A stretch of 40,385 nt of DNA, from NCBI RefSeq assembly GCF_900114245.1, contig NZ_FOSK01000006.1, positions 312,647 to 353,031 on the forward strand, in the 5' to 3' direction. The notes beneath the pieces were generated by a model, which saw only the letters and a list, made by a program, of their open reading frames with translations, did no database searches and was not told the origin of the DNA. A program made the position numbers and the translations under genes. This document shows, in pieces, positions 31,571 to 39,858 of the stretch; position 1 is the stretch's first letter; every line of letters begins with the position of its first letter. Source of the stretch: Pseudovibrio ascidiaceicola (lineage in GTDB: Bacteria; Pseudomonadota; Alphaproteobacteria; Rhizobiales; Stappiaceae).

Positions 31571-33406
31571 ATGTCTTGGGAAATGCTCTTCACCTTCTTC
31601 GTGTTGCTTGCAGCCGTTATCCTGTTTGTCTCTGACAAGCTGAGGTTGGACCTTGTTGCGATTATGGTGATGTTGGCGCTTGGCCTCTCTGGTATTCTGA
31701 CGCCTTCTGAAATGCTCGCGGGGTTCGGGTCTACGGTTGTTATTCTGATTGCCGGACTGTTCATTGTTGGTGAGGCACTGGCCCAGACCGGGATTTCTTA
31801 TGCAGTCGGCGACAAGATTGTTCAGATTGCGGGCGATCAGGAGTGGAAGCTGATTGTGCTGTTGATGCTGACGGTTGCGGCGCTGGCTTCTGTCATGAGC
31901 GTCACGGGGGCAGGGGCGATCTTTATTCCCGTTGCCATTCGTCTTGCGAGCCGATCCAACCTTTCTCCATCCCGCTTGCTTATGCCACTTGCTTATGGCG
32001 CGCTGATTGGCGGGATGCTGACCCTGATCGGGACACCGCCCAACCTGATTGCCAATGCGCAGTTGCAAAACGCGGGCATGGAGCCGTTCAACTTCTTCAT
32101 CTTCACGCCGATTGGACTGGTTATTCTGATTGTCGCAGTGGTTTACATGCTGGTGTATGGGCGCTTGTTTTTGCGCGGTCATCAGCGGCCAAAAGGGGCG
32201 ACCGAACAGGGGCGCCGCACACTGCAGGGTTTTCTGGAAGCCTACGATATTGAAGATAAGATTGTTCGTCTGCGGGTGAGTGAAGATTCCGAGCTGGTTG
32301 GCCAAACTGTTGTGAGCGCCAAACTGCGACGCAGGGTCGGGCTGACATTGTTTGGGTTGGAGTATACCTCCACCACGACAAAGCGGCTGAAGGTGACCTC
32401 CACTCAGACAAACCGGGCCTTCAAGGCTGGTGATATTGTGTTTGGGGTGATGCAGGAGCCCATCAGTGAAGATGTGTTTGCCTGCATCGGTTTGGAACAG
32501 TTGCCGATGGGTGAGGAGGGGCATCACCTTTCTGCTCGCGAACTTGGCATGGCGGATCTGATTGTGGCACCGGATTCTAAGCTGATTGGCAGAAAGATCA
32601 GCGGGGCCGGGTTTCGGACCAATCACAGCCTGAGCGTTGTTGGCCTTATCCGTAAAGGCGAGGCGCTGCATGGCAACTTTGGGAATATTGAGCTGAAGTT
32701 TGGGGACCAGTTGCTGGTGGTGGGCGACTGGGAGAACATCAGCAAGCTGCAGGCAGCGCGGGAGAGTTTTCTGTTGCTGGCGTTTCCGGAAGAGATCAAG
32801 AACTATCTGCCCCGGCGCAAACTGGCGCCAGTCGCGCTTGGTATTCTGGCGGTTATGCTGGCGCTTATCATCTTCCGCGTGGTGCCCAGTGTGACGGCGG
32901 TTGTTTTGGCGGCGACGGCTATGGTGTGCGTGGGGTGTGTTTCGGTTAATCGGGCTTACACTTCTATCAACTGGCCCAGTCTGATCTTGATTGCGGGGAT
33001 GATCCCCATGGCGACTGCTCTTGAGAAAACGGGCGGGTTGCTGCTGATTGTGGACCAGATTGTTGCGCTTTATGGCAATAGCTCGCCTTATGTGATGCTG
33101 ATGTCGCTGTTTTTGCTCACCTCTGTCTTCAGCCAGTTTACGTCGAACACGGCGACGGCGGTGTTGATTGCGCCTGTTGCGTTTGAGGTGGCGTCCATTA
33201 TGGGGGTGCAGCCTGAGCCATTCCTCATGAGCGTTGCGATTGCGGCTTCGACGGCGTTTTGTACGCCTGTGGCATCGCCCATCAACACGCTGGTGATGGG
33301 GCCGGGGAACTACCGGTTCAAGGATTACGTGGTGATTGGCGTGCCACTGCAGATCATGGCGCTGGCGATTGCGACGCTGCTCATTCCGGTGTTTCTGCCG
33401 TTCTAG
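31571..33406 (+). CDS. SLC13-family (DASS-type) permease with two RCK_C domains
   Basis: This 611-residue inner-membrane transporter has an N-terminal bundle at ~1-205, including GFGSTVVILIAGLFIVGEAL and the signature TLIGTPPNLIANAQL. A central cytoplasmic part at ~230-400 holds two TrkA-C-like (RCK_C) repeats (e.g. DSELVGQTVVSAKLRRRVGLTLFGL and DSKLIGRKISGAGFRTNHSLSVVG). A second membrane bundle follows, with FTSNTATAVLIAPVAFEVA and the SPINTLVMGPGNYRF loop. This layout is shared by sulfate-, dicarboxylate- and other anion symporters, so the substrate cannot be fixed. The stop overlaps the convergent AraC gene by 4 bases. There is no obvious operon partner. Confidence 0.9.
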   Translation: MSWEMLFTFFVLLAAVILFVSDKLRLDLVAIMVMLALGLSGILTPSEMLAGFGSTVVILIAGLFIVGEALAQTGISYAVGDKIVQIAGDQEWKLIVLLMLTVAALASVMSVTGAGAIFIPVAIRLASRSNLSPSRLLMPLAYGALIGGMLTLIGTPPNLIANAQLQNAGMEPFNFFIFTPIGLVILIVAVVYMLVYGRLFLRGHQRPKGATEQGRRTLQGFLEAYDIEDKIVRLRVSEDSELVGQTVVSAKLRRRVGLTLFGLEYTSTTTKRLKVTSTQTNRAFKAGDIVFGVMQEPISEDVFACIGLEQLPMGEEGHHLSARELGMADLIVAPDSKLIGRKISGAGFRTNHSLSVVGLIRKGEALHGNFGNIELKFGDQLLVVGDWENISKLQAARESFLLLAFPEEIKNYLPRRKLAPVALGILAVMLALIIFRVVPSVTAVVLAATAMVCVGCVSVNRAYTSINWPSLILIAGMIPMATALEKTGGLLLIVDQIVALYGNSSPYVMLMSLFLLTSVFSQFTSNTATAVLIAPVAFEVASIMGVQPEPFLMSVAIAASTAFCTPVASPINTLVMGPGNYRFKDYVVIGVPLQIMALAIATLLIPVFLPF

Positions 33407-34458
33407 CTGAGGTTCAGGATCCAGTCTTCGTATTTTCGGCCTCGTTGGAGATCTCCCTGAACGGCAGCGGTGACCTCAAAGGATTTTGTGCGCACTTCGC
33501 GGGGGGAGTAGCCGAAGTGTTGTTTGAACATGCGGCTGAAGCTGCTTTCATTCAGGAAGCCGAAATCCAGCGCCACCTGATAGGTCGCCCGGTAAGCGTT
33601 GCGTGGGTCGAGCAGTGCGCGCAAGACGGCTTTCATGCGTCTGTCGCGGATGTACTTGCTGACGCCACCGAAGGCCAGGAACAACTCGTAGAGTTTGCTG
33701 CGCGATACATTGATGGCGCCGCCCAGATAGTCGGGCGATAGGTTTGGGTTGGTCAGGTTTGCCTCAACAATGCGCCGGGCGCGGGTCATCAAGGCCAGAT
33801 TGACGCCTTCCTGTCCTGCCTCGCTTTCATGGGGCATTCCATTCAGGCACGCTGCGATCAATCCCATGGTGGCGGGCACGAGTTGCTGGGCCTGCTGCAT
33901 GGTGAGTTTGCTGGTTTGCGCACTGATTGACGAGAGATGCTCGCGCAAAATCACATTGAGTGGATGGGCCGCCGGGAGGGTTTTCAGATTGCTGTCGTCC
34001 GGGCCTTGCAACAGAGGGGCAAGTTGTTCGCGGGCAATCAGAATGGAGCGATTGCTGTAACTGCCGGAGAATGAGCCACCTTCCTGCGAGAAATCCAGAA
34101 AAATGCAGTCGCCCTTGTTGAGGCTGACGCTTTTATGCCCTGCATAGAATTCGGCGTCCCCCTCATCATGAACCATCAGCAAATAATGATCGACGCCATC
34201 TCGCGCCATCGCCGCATTGGTGCGGTTGGCGATATGGGCCTGCGCTGTCACCTGAGAGAGCATGAGGGAATCGAACAGCACAGATTTGATCTCGCCGAAG
34301 AAATCGAGCTGATCCTCACCGCGATGTATTTCAGCTTCACAAAGACAGGCTAAACTCTCTCGCCAGAAGGCAAATCTGTCTTTTCGCCGAATGGAATCCA
34401 GTGAAAATGAGTTTCTTGGAAGACCGGCGATGGGTGCCGCCTGAATTGCCTCACTCAA
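33403..34458 (-). CDS. AraC-family transcriptional regulator
   Basis: This 351-residue regulator has an N-terminal cupin-like AraC-binding domain, including FWRESLACLCEAEI and DHYLLMVHDEGDAEF. The C-terminal AraC DNA-binding domain at ~245-340 ends with the second helix-turn-helix VALDFGFLNESSFSRMFKQHFGYSPREVR, the canonical family signature. The start is a TTG with AGGAG eight bases upstream; the only nearby ATG is out of frame and the next in-frame ATG is 65 codons in. It is convergent with the SLC13 gene with a 4-base overlap of the stops. It may control that transporter, but no operator is identified. Confidence 0.92.
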   Translation of the reverse strand: MSEAIQAAPIAGLPRNSFSLDSIRRKDRFAFWRESLACLCEAEIHRGEDQLDFFGEIKSVLFDSLMLSQVTAQAHIANRTNAAMARDGVDHYLLMVHDEGDAEFYAGHKSVSLNKGDCIFLDFSQEGGSFSGSYSNRSILIAREQLAPLLQGPDDSNLKTLPAAHPLNVILREHLSSISAQTSKLTMQQAQQLVPATMGLIAACLNGMPHESEAGQEGVNLALMTRARRIVEANLTNPNLSPDYLGGAINVSRSKLYELFLAFGGVSKYIRDRRMKAVLRALLDPRNAYRATYQVALDFGFLNESSFSRMFKQHFGYSPREVRTKSFEVTAAVQGDLQRGRKYEDWILNLS

Positions 34459-34788
34459 CGCGCCATCTCCTGCTGCATGAATGCTTTAGACATACATACT
34501 ATGTGATGTATTTGACAGTCACACAACTGCAGGCAGCTAAATAAATTAGTAGATGCTTATGGTGTTCAGGAGATCAATGAGATCTTGTCTGTCACGAGCA
34601 AATGAGAGTTCCTCAGTGCGGGCTTTCCTGACAGTTGCGAAGGGTCACCTCTTGCCACTTGCAATCGGTGTTGCACCCAAAACAGGTTTGCTATCTGCAC
34701 CCTCAATAATTTGGGAATACTGCGGTGAGTTGGGGAGCTTTAAAGTTGCGAGACCGACTTCAACGCACATGAGCAATATGGTGGTGGG
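34459..34788. other. Gene-free 330-bp gap
   Basis: No convincing gene is seen between the AraC gene and the DUF805 gene. The frame at 34553-34843 overlaps the DUF805 gene and lacks a family match, so it is treated as spurious. No clear repeat or hairpin was seen. Confidence 0.5.
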
Positions 34789-35211
34789 ATGTTTTATCTT
34801 GGGTTTAAAGGCAGGTTGGGCAGAGCGAAGTTCTGGTTGTTGAGTTTGTCATGGACTGGTTTGCTTTTGTCTACTCTTTTGTATGTGGTCCATCCGCTCG
34901 AAGTTGGTTCTGACACTGTTAAGTTTTCACTCGTGGCTCTTTTGTTTGCAGCCTTCTACTACGTCCAGCTCTCGTTGTTGGTCAGGCGCTTGCACGATAT
35001 TGGCAAGTCTGGCTGGTGGTATGTTCCATACTTCTTCATTCCCACAACCTACCTCCGCTTTTTCAATCAAAACCCAGAATATGAAGCCCCACTTATTGTC
35101 AGTATTCTGATTGTTTTATTGGCTATCTTTGGCATGCTGAACGCCGGTTTTGCTGCGGGGACCAAGGGGCCGAACAAGTATGATGTTGAGCCGGCTCCGA
35201 TAGCTGCGTGA
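34789..35211 (+). CDS. DUF805 inner-membrane protein
   Basis: This 140-residue protein has four hydrophobic segments. It carries the DUF805 hallmarks: the N-terminal GFKGRLGRAKFWL and the central RRLHDIGKSGWWYVPYFFIP. The C-terminal GTKGPNKYDVEP matches the family's common end. DUF805 proteins (YhaH/YhaI type) have unknown function. GGTGGG directly precedes the ATG. It is convergent with the next gene, with 15 bases between the stops. Confidence 0.85.
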   Translation: MFYLGFKGRLGRAKFWLLSLSWTGLLLSTLLYVVHPLEVGSDTVKFSLVALLFAAFYYVQLSLLVRRLHDIGKSGWWYVPYFFIPTTYLRFFNQNPEYEAPLIVSILIVLLAIFGMLNAGFAAGTKGPNKYDVEPAPIAA

Positions 35212-35226
35212 GATGGGGTGCTTTTA

Positions 35227-35973
35227 TCAGAGTGTGAGGATCTTCTTTAAGGGGAGTGATGCGCTGTAGGGTACTGGTATCCGGCCAGGTGAGGACATCA
35301 TCATATCAAACACTTCATCCAGATCCTGAGCTTTGGAAAGGTTTTCCTGAGGCGGGGTTACAATCTGGATGGTCAGGCGATCCTCTTTGTTAGGATCTTC
35401 GATGGTTACATTGCGCCAAGCGTAAGCGGTCGATTTCTCGACAACAAAGACGTAGTAAGAATCCCAGTTGGCATCCAGTGTGACGAGTGCGAGGCCGGCT
35501 TTGTCAAATATGGGCGCATAATGGGCGAGATTGACTGGAAAGGCGGTATGTTCTGAGTAGTAGTCATCCTCATGCTCTCTCAGCAGCTCCATATCAGGCC
35601 TTTCAGATATGCCGTGTTTCGTCAGCATATCGTCAAACTCCGGGGCGATTTCCTCGCTGTTATCTTTCCAATCAAAGTAAGCGTGCTCTGGGTGCGTAAA
35701 GGCGAAAAACTCAATGAGATACCAAGCTAGGGTGACACTTCTGCTCTCTGGTTTGACGACAAACTCTTTTCCAATCGCATGTTGAATTGCATTGGTGTTC
35801 TTTTCAGTAACACCCGCCTCGATCGCTCTTGCGACCTGAATTGCTCTTGAATCATTGTTGGTTAGCATACGAACCAGACGCACTCTTTCTGCATCAAATA
35901 CGCCCTGCCGGATCGCGTAACAAGCTGCAAATGCAATGACCAGTACCAGTAGTGTCATGAAAAAGATTTTCAT
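35227..35973 (-). CDS. Hypothetical protein with an N-terminal membrane anchor
   Basis: This 248-residue protein begins MKIFFMTLLVLVIAFAACYAI, a single hydrophobic segment that could be an uncleaved anchor or a signal peptide. The rest is soluble and rich in Asp/Glu/His, with no motif I recognise; Cys18 lies within the hydrophobic segment. The ATG at 35973 is preferred; a TTG seven codons upstream would add MDGIFED. It sits between the DUF805 gene and the AT-richer stretch to its right, with no operon partner. Function unknown. Confidence 0.7.
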   Translation of the reverse strand: MKIFFMTLLVLVIAFAACYAIRQGVFDAERVRLVRMLTNNDSRAIQVARAIEAGVTEKNTNAIQHAIGKEFVVKPESRSVTLAWYLIEFFAFTHPEHAYFDWKDNSEEIAPEFDDMLTKHGISERPDMELLREHEDDYYSEHTAFPVNLAHYAPIFDKAGLALVTLDANWDSYYVFVVEKSTAYAWRNVTIEDPNKEDRLTIQIVTPPQENLSKAQDLDEVFDMMMSSPGRIPVPYSASLPLKKILTL

Positions 35974-36153
35974 GTCTTCAAAAATCCCGTCCAATCAAAC
36001 CTGAGCTTTGAAATTTGCAGCTCATGATTGTTTTAATCTTGTGTATGCAATTTATGGGAGGGTACTTCTGTAGTATTGCCTGTAACTTGAGTTGATGGCC
36101 AGAAAGTAGCCCATAATCGCTGCTGGTTTGAGGCAGGTAGTCATACGAAGAGG

Positions 36154-36987
36154 ATGGTTGTGGGAAAGAAAAAGCTAAACCGGGTTCGAGAGGGGGTCTG
36201 TCAGTTAACACGGCGCCAAGGGAAGTTTGTAGACTCACATCTTATACCCAAGGCACTTACTAAAGCCGACGGTCTTGGACCTGGCTTGTTACAAATGGAG
36301 TATGGAAGAAAAGCTCGGTGCGCTAGCAGTTGGTATGATCCTCAGCTGGTAACTAGAGAAGGAGAAGACATACTTGCAGCATATGATGACTGGGCAATTA
36401 GTGAGCTACGGAAACATAAACTAGTATGGAGCGGTTGGGGTGCGCAAGTTTCTTTACTCGGTTCACCTTCTGAAAGGGAGGCTGTGACTGTTCGAGTTCT
36501 AAAAGGCGGTGACTGGAAGAAGTTACGTTTGTTCTTTTTGAGTATTCTTTGGCGAGCTGCTGCAACTAAAAGACCTGAGTTTCATGAAGTATCTCTACCT
36601 ATAGAAGATCTAGAGAAATTGCGATTAATGGTTGCTAGTGCAAATCCAAATCCTCTGTCCTTTTATCCTCTTAGTTTAATGCAGCTGTCTACTTTGGGTG
36701 TGAAACATAACCATTCGCCGCTTGCAATGAACAAGATTGTCCCGAATCCGAAAATGGGAAGCGAACTACGAGTAGAACCGATATTTAGGTTTTACTTTGA
36801 TGGTCTAATTATTCATTTCTCCAGATTGCCACAGCAAGAGTGCAGTGAAGAAGGTCTTGGTGCATTGAGAGTTGGGGGAGATGAAGATGAGCTGATAGTG
36901 ACGACCCTTCCTTGGGATAGCTCAGCTCAACAACTTAATTTAGGTATAGTAAAAAGAGAAACTGAGTTAGGTCGTCCGTTCTTCTGA
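36154..36987 (+). CDS. Unrecognised protein with an N-terminal CxLT...SHLIPKALT motif (HNH-like zinc finger?)
   Basis: This 277-residue soluble protein opens, within its first 40 residues, with CQLTRRQGKFVDSHLIPKAL. The Cys..(His)IPK pattern resembles the first half of treble-clef HNH-type domains, in which a metal-binding Cys pair precedes a His-containing loop. Here only one Cys is present where CxxC is usual. The segment ILAAYDDWAISELRKHKLVWSGWG is another conserved-looking block. The remainder has no motif I know. Base composition is AT-richer than the neighbouring catabolic genes, which suggests horizontal acquisition. The gene on its right is convergent. Nuclease function is only suggested, not shown. 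Confidence 0.6.
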   Translation: MVVGKKKLNRVREGVCQLTRRQGKFVDSHLIPKALTKADGLGPGLLQMEYGRKARCASSWYDPQLVTREGEDILAAYDDWAISELRKHKLVWSGWGAQVSLLGSPSEREAVTVRVLKGGDWKKLRLFFLSILWRAAATKRPEFHEVSLPIEDLEKLRLMVASANPNPLSFYPLSLMQLSTLGVKHNHSPLAMNKIVPNPKMGSELRVEPIFRFYFDGLIIHFSRLPQQECSEEGLGALRVGGDEDELIVTTLPWDSSAQQLNLGIVKRETELGRPFF

Positions 36988-37074
36988 ACATTCTAAAAAT
37001 CGACATTTCTGGGGCGATTGTAGATGAGACGTTGCCAAATTTTGAAATAAACAAGTATTTTTGCTTTGAGTTCT

Positions 37075-37716
37075 TCAAAATGACTTTCGAGTTTTGAGTT
37101 CTTGTTTAAGGTCTGCAATCCGTTCTAAAGACTTATCATACTTGTCAGATGCCCATAAACACGGCTGCATTGTACCACCTTCGGCAACTAAGCTAGAAAA
37201 AACAGCTTGTTGATCTGAAAATGTCTCCCAAGAGCGTTGGCTCGCATTAAAAGCTTCAATCTCTTGAGCAGATAAATCTGGTAAAGAGAGCAACTCCTCA
37301 ATTAAACCAGCTAGTTCTTTTTGGGTTTGCCACAGTAGGTCGTATGCATATTCGTTCATTTCGCTTTGTGTCGTGAAGTCAGGGGCATCTCCAGAGATTA
37401 GATCTTTTTGAGTTTCTAATTTCAGATAACATTCGACTGCATCATCAAGTTTTTGCTTAACATGACGGTGATAATCTGGGTCTAGATTTCTTTTTTCTGC
37501 GATCTCCAAGTGGCTATTGCATTCATCAATTATTGAAACGTACTTGTCTATTTCTCCGCTAATCTTCTTACTTTTACTCGTAAAAAGTTTTGAAAGTACA
37601 AGTTCCCGAATAGACCCTGAAAACAAAAATATTAGTACGCCTAAAAGAGATATGAAAAATAGAATAGCGATTGAGCTGAGACCTAGCTCTTTTAATGAAT
37701 CTGCCAGTATCCGCAT
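37075..37716 (-). CDS. Membrane-anchored protein with LprI/DUF1311-like C-terminal domain
   Basis: This 213-residue protein has one hydrophobic segment at ~14-34 (SSIAILFFISLLGVLIFLFS), followed by KLFTSKSKK. The C-terminal part (~115-205) shows the LprI/DUF1311 pattern: EMNEYAYDLLWQTQKELAGL, then ASQRSWETFSDQQAVF, EGGTMQPCLWAS and a final helix with ERIADLKQEL. Such domains include bacterial lysozyme inhibitors, which normally are periplasmic and Cys-rich; here most of the disulphide Cys are absent. The positive residues after the helix predict a cytoplasmic C-terminus, unlike classical lysozyme inhibitors. AT-rich, like its convergent neighbour. Exact role unknown. Confidence 0.65.
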   Translation of the reverse strand: MRILADSLKELGLSSIAILFFISLLGVLIFLFSGSIRELVLSKLFTSKSKKISGEIDKYVSIIDECNSHLEIAEKRNLDPDYHRHVKQKLDDAVECYLKLETQKDLISGDAPDFTTQSEMNEYAYDLLWQTQKELAGLIEELLSLPDLSAQEIEAFNASQRSWETFSDQQAVFSSLVAEGGTMQPCLWASDKYDKSLERIADLKQELKTRKSF

Positions 37717-37917
37717 GCTGAGAACATCCAGTTCGGGTTTGTTTGTTAGTCTGTTTTCAGTCTATTAGGTTGTGGTCCGGGAGGAAATGATAGGCTGCAA
37801 TTTTTGTGACTTCCCCCAAACCCCGCCTTTTAATGGTCTGTCTCACTCTCATGTAATGTCTTCCTGTTAGAGATACGGCGCGATTGCTCCTGTGTTGTCT
37901 AAAAGGAACCCCTGCTG

Positions 37918-39294
37918 ATGATCGATATGATTATCGTGGCTGGCTATTTGGTCGGCATTCTTGTGGTGGGGCTTTGGGGTGGCCGGATACAGCGGGGGCT
38001 GAAGGATTATGCGACGGCGGGGCGTGAGTTTGGGTCTCTTGTTATCTTCGCCACCATGTCTGCCTCTTTTATTGGCGGGGGCTTTTCTACCGGCAATGCA
38101 GAAAAAGTGTTTCTTTATGGTGTTGCCAATATTGTGGCGTTGTGGGGCTTCAGCTGTAAAGAGATTGCGGTTGCCACGCTGATTGCGCCCAAGATGAAGG
38201 CGTTTCCCGATGCGGTCTCTGTTGGTGATGTTATGGGCAAGGCCTATGGCAAGCTGGCCAGAATAACCACGGGCGTTTGCGGTTTGATGCTGTGTTGCGG
38301 CATCGTGGGCGCGCAGGTTGGCGCGATTGGCGTTATCTTCAATGTGTTTTTTGGGCTGGACCGGTTCTGGGGCATCGGGATCGGCTGCGGTATCGTCATT
38401 CTTTATACGACGCTGGGCGGTATGCGGGCGGTGGTTTACACCGATGTGGTGCAGTTCGTTATTCTGGCGATTGGCATGCCGCTGGTTCTGGGCTTTGGCA
38501 TTTATCAGATAGGCGGTGTTGATGCGCTGTTTGCGGCGGTGCCGCCGGATCATCTGAGCCTGCCCGGGCCGGACTTTGGCTGGATGGGGCTGATTGGGCT
38601 TATTCTTGTCTTCATGTTTGGGGAGACGCTTGTGCCTCCTTATATGCAGCGGTTGCTGGCGGGGAAGACGGCCAAGGCCGCGGCGCGAGGGACGCTCTAT
38701 TCCGGTTTGTTCTCTTTTCTGTTCTTCGCGATCACCGGGGCGATTGGTTTGGTGGCCTTGGCGCTGGACCCAGATTTGAACCCTAACAATGCCATGTCTT
38801 TCGTGATTGTGAGCGTTATGCCGCCGGTGCTGAAGGGCTTGGTGTTTTCTGGTGTGATTGCGATTGTGATGTCTTCCGCCGACTCTTATCTCAACTCCGC
38901 CAGTATTGCGTTTGTGAATGATGTTTGGCGGCCATTGCAGCGCAAGGCGATGAGTGAGGAGAATCTGCTGTTCATCGCCAAGCTGGTGACGCTGGTTGTG
39001 GGGCTGCTCTCTATTGTGTTTGCCGTCTCTATAGAGAGCATTCTGGATATTCTGATTTACGCCTACAATTATTGGGCACCGATTGTGCTGGTGCCGCTGG
39101 TGGCTGCTATCTATGGCACGCGCCGTGGGACCACGGCTTTTCTTGCAGGTGCTGTGACCGGGGTGGTTGCTACGGTGTTGTGGCAGAGCGGGCTCAACTC
39201 GCCTTTTGATATGCCCGGACTGGTGATTGGTGTGTTCGCCAATCTGGTTGTGTTCTTATCCGTGCCCAAATCTCCCATCTATATACATGACTGA
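37918..39294 (+). CDS. Sodium:solute symporter family protein
   Basis: This 458-residue inner-membrane protein has ~12-13 hydrophobic helices. It shows the SSS signatures GREFGSLVIFATMSASFIGGGFSTGNAEKVF near the N-terminus, the motif GGMRAVVYTDVVQFVIL, and the late GVIAIVMSSADSYLNSASI, which carries the Na2-site Ser residues. Members import proline, pantothenate, sugars, iodide or carboxylates; the substrate is not predictable here. AAGGAA precedes the ATG at 10 bases; a second ATG three codons in is possible. Single gene. Confidence 0.92.
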   Translation: MIDMIIVAGYLVGILVVGLWGGRIQRGLKDYATAGREFGSLVIFATMSASFIGGGFSTGNAEKVFLYGVANIVALWGFSCKEIAVATLIAPKMKAFPDAVSVGDVMGKAYGKLARITTGVCGLMLCCGIVGAQVGAIGVIFNVFFGLDRFWGIGIGCGIVILYTTLGGMRAVVYTDVVQFVILAIGMPLVLGFGIYQIGGVDALFAAVPPDHLSLPGPDFGWMGLIGLILVFMFGETLVPPYMQRLLAGKTAKAAARGTLYSGLFSFLFFAITGAIGLVALALDPDLNPNNAMSFVIVSVMPPVLKGLVFSGVIAIVMSSADSYLNSASIAFVNDVWRPLQRKAMSEENLLFIAKLVTLVVGLLSIVFAVSIESILDILIYAYNYWAPIVLVPLVAAIYGTRRGTTAFLAGAVTGVVATVLWQSGLNSPFDMPGLVIGVFANLVVFLSVPKSPIYIHD

Positions 39295-39492
39295 GTGAGA
39301 GCGGCTGGCTGCTCAAGATATTTTGAGGTTTTGTGGCTTGCAGGTTGGTGGTGGTGCGTTAGCCTCGCTGCAAACTTGGAGTTTGATGCGTGCCTTTATA
39401 GTCGCGCGTTTTGCATTGATTTATTTGGTGGAGCGAGTTCATTGGGTTTGATGGAAGCCAATCAACCGGAATGCGCTCTAAAGGAGGCTTTT

Positions 39493-39858
39493 ATGCGTGC
39501 TGTTCTTTCTGGACTATTCCTCAGTTTGCTGGCGACACAGGTTTTGGCGGGAGAGGCCGATGTGGTGAAAGCGGATGTGACCGAACTTTCCGATGGGTCT
39601 TATCGGTTTGATGTGACCGTGCGCCATGGTGATGAAGGGTGGGACCACTATGCAGATGCGTGGGAGGTGCTTTCTGAAGACGGTAAAGTGCTGGCCGTGC
39701 GGACGCTGGCGCATCCGCATGTGAATGAGCAGCCGTTTACACGTTCGTTGAGTGGTGTTGAGATTCCAGCGGGAATGTCGCGGGTGGTGGTTCGGGCCAA
39801 GGACAGCGTTCATGGTTATGGCGGTGAAACGGTGACGGTGGAGGTGCCGGGGCGCTGA
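39493..39858 (+). CDS. Small secreted protein of unknown function
   Basis: This 121-residue protein starts at an ATG preceded by AAGGAGG at ideal spacing; the open frame extends far upstream, but without a Shine-Dalgarno. Residues 1-20 (MRAVLSGLFLSLLATQVLAG) are a classical signal peptide. The mature part is predicted to be a small beta-sandwich: YRFDVTVRHGDEGWDHYADAWEVL, then RTLAHPHVNEQPFTRSL with a His-rich patch, ending VVVRAKDSVHGYGGETVTVEVP. The His residues could bind a metal. I do not recognise a named family. Single gene, likely periplasmic. Confidence 0.82.
   Translation: MRAVLSGLFLSLLATQVLAGEADVVKADVTELSDGSYRFDVTVRHGDEGWDHYADAWEVLSEDGKVLAVRTLAHPHVNEQPFTRSLSGVEIPAGMSRVVVRAKDSVHGYGGETVTVEVPGR

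Noticed and set aside
31484-32671. 395-residue antisense frame within the SLC13 gene
   Set aside because: Shadow of codon bias in a confident transporter gene; the product is rich in Asn, Gln and His with no recognisable motif.
34553-34843. 96-residue frame before the DUF805 gene
   Set aside because: It overlaps the DUF805 start in another frame and has no supporting signal.
37867-38553. Antisense 228-residue frame at the start of the symporter gene
   Set aside because: Covered by the sodium:solute symporter gene and rich in His/Asn/Arg like other shadow frames here.
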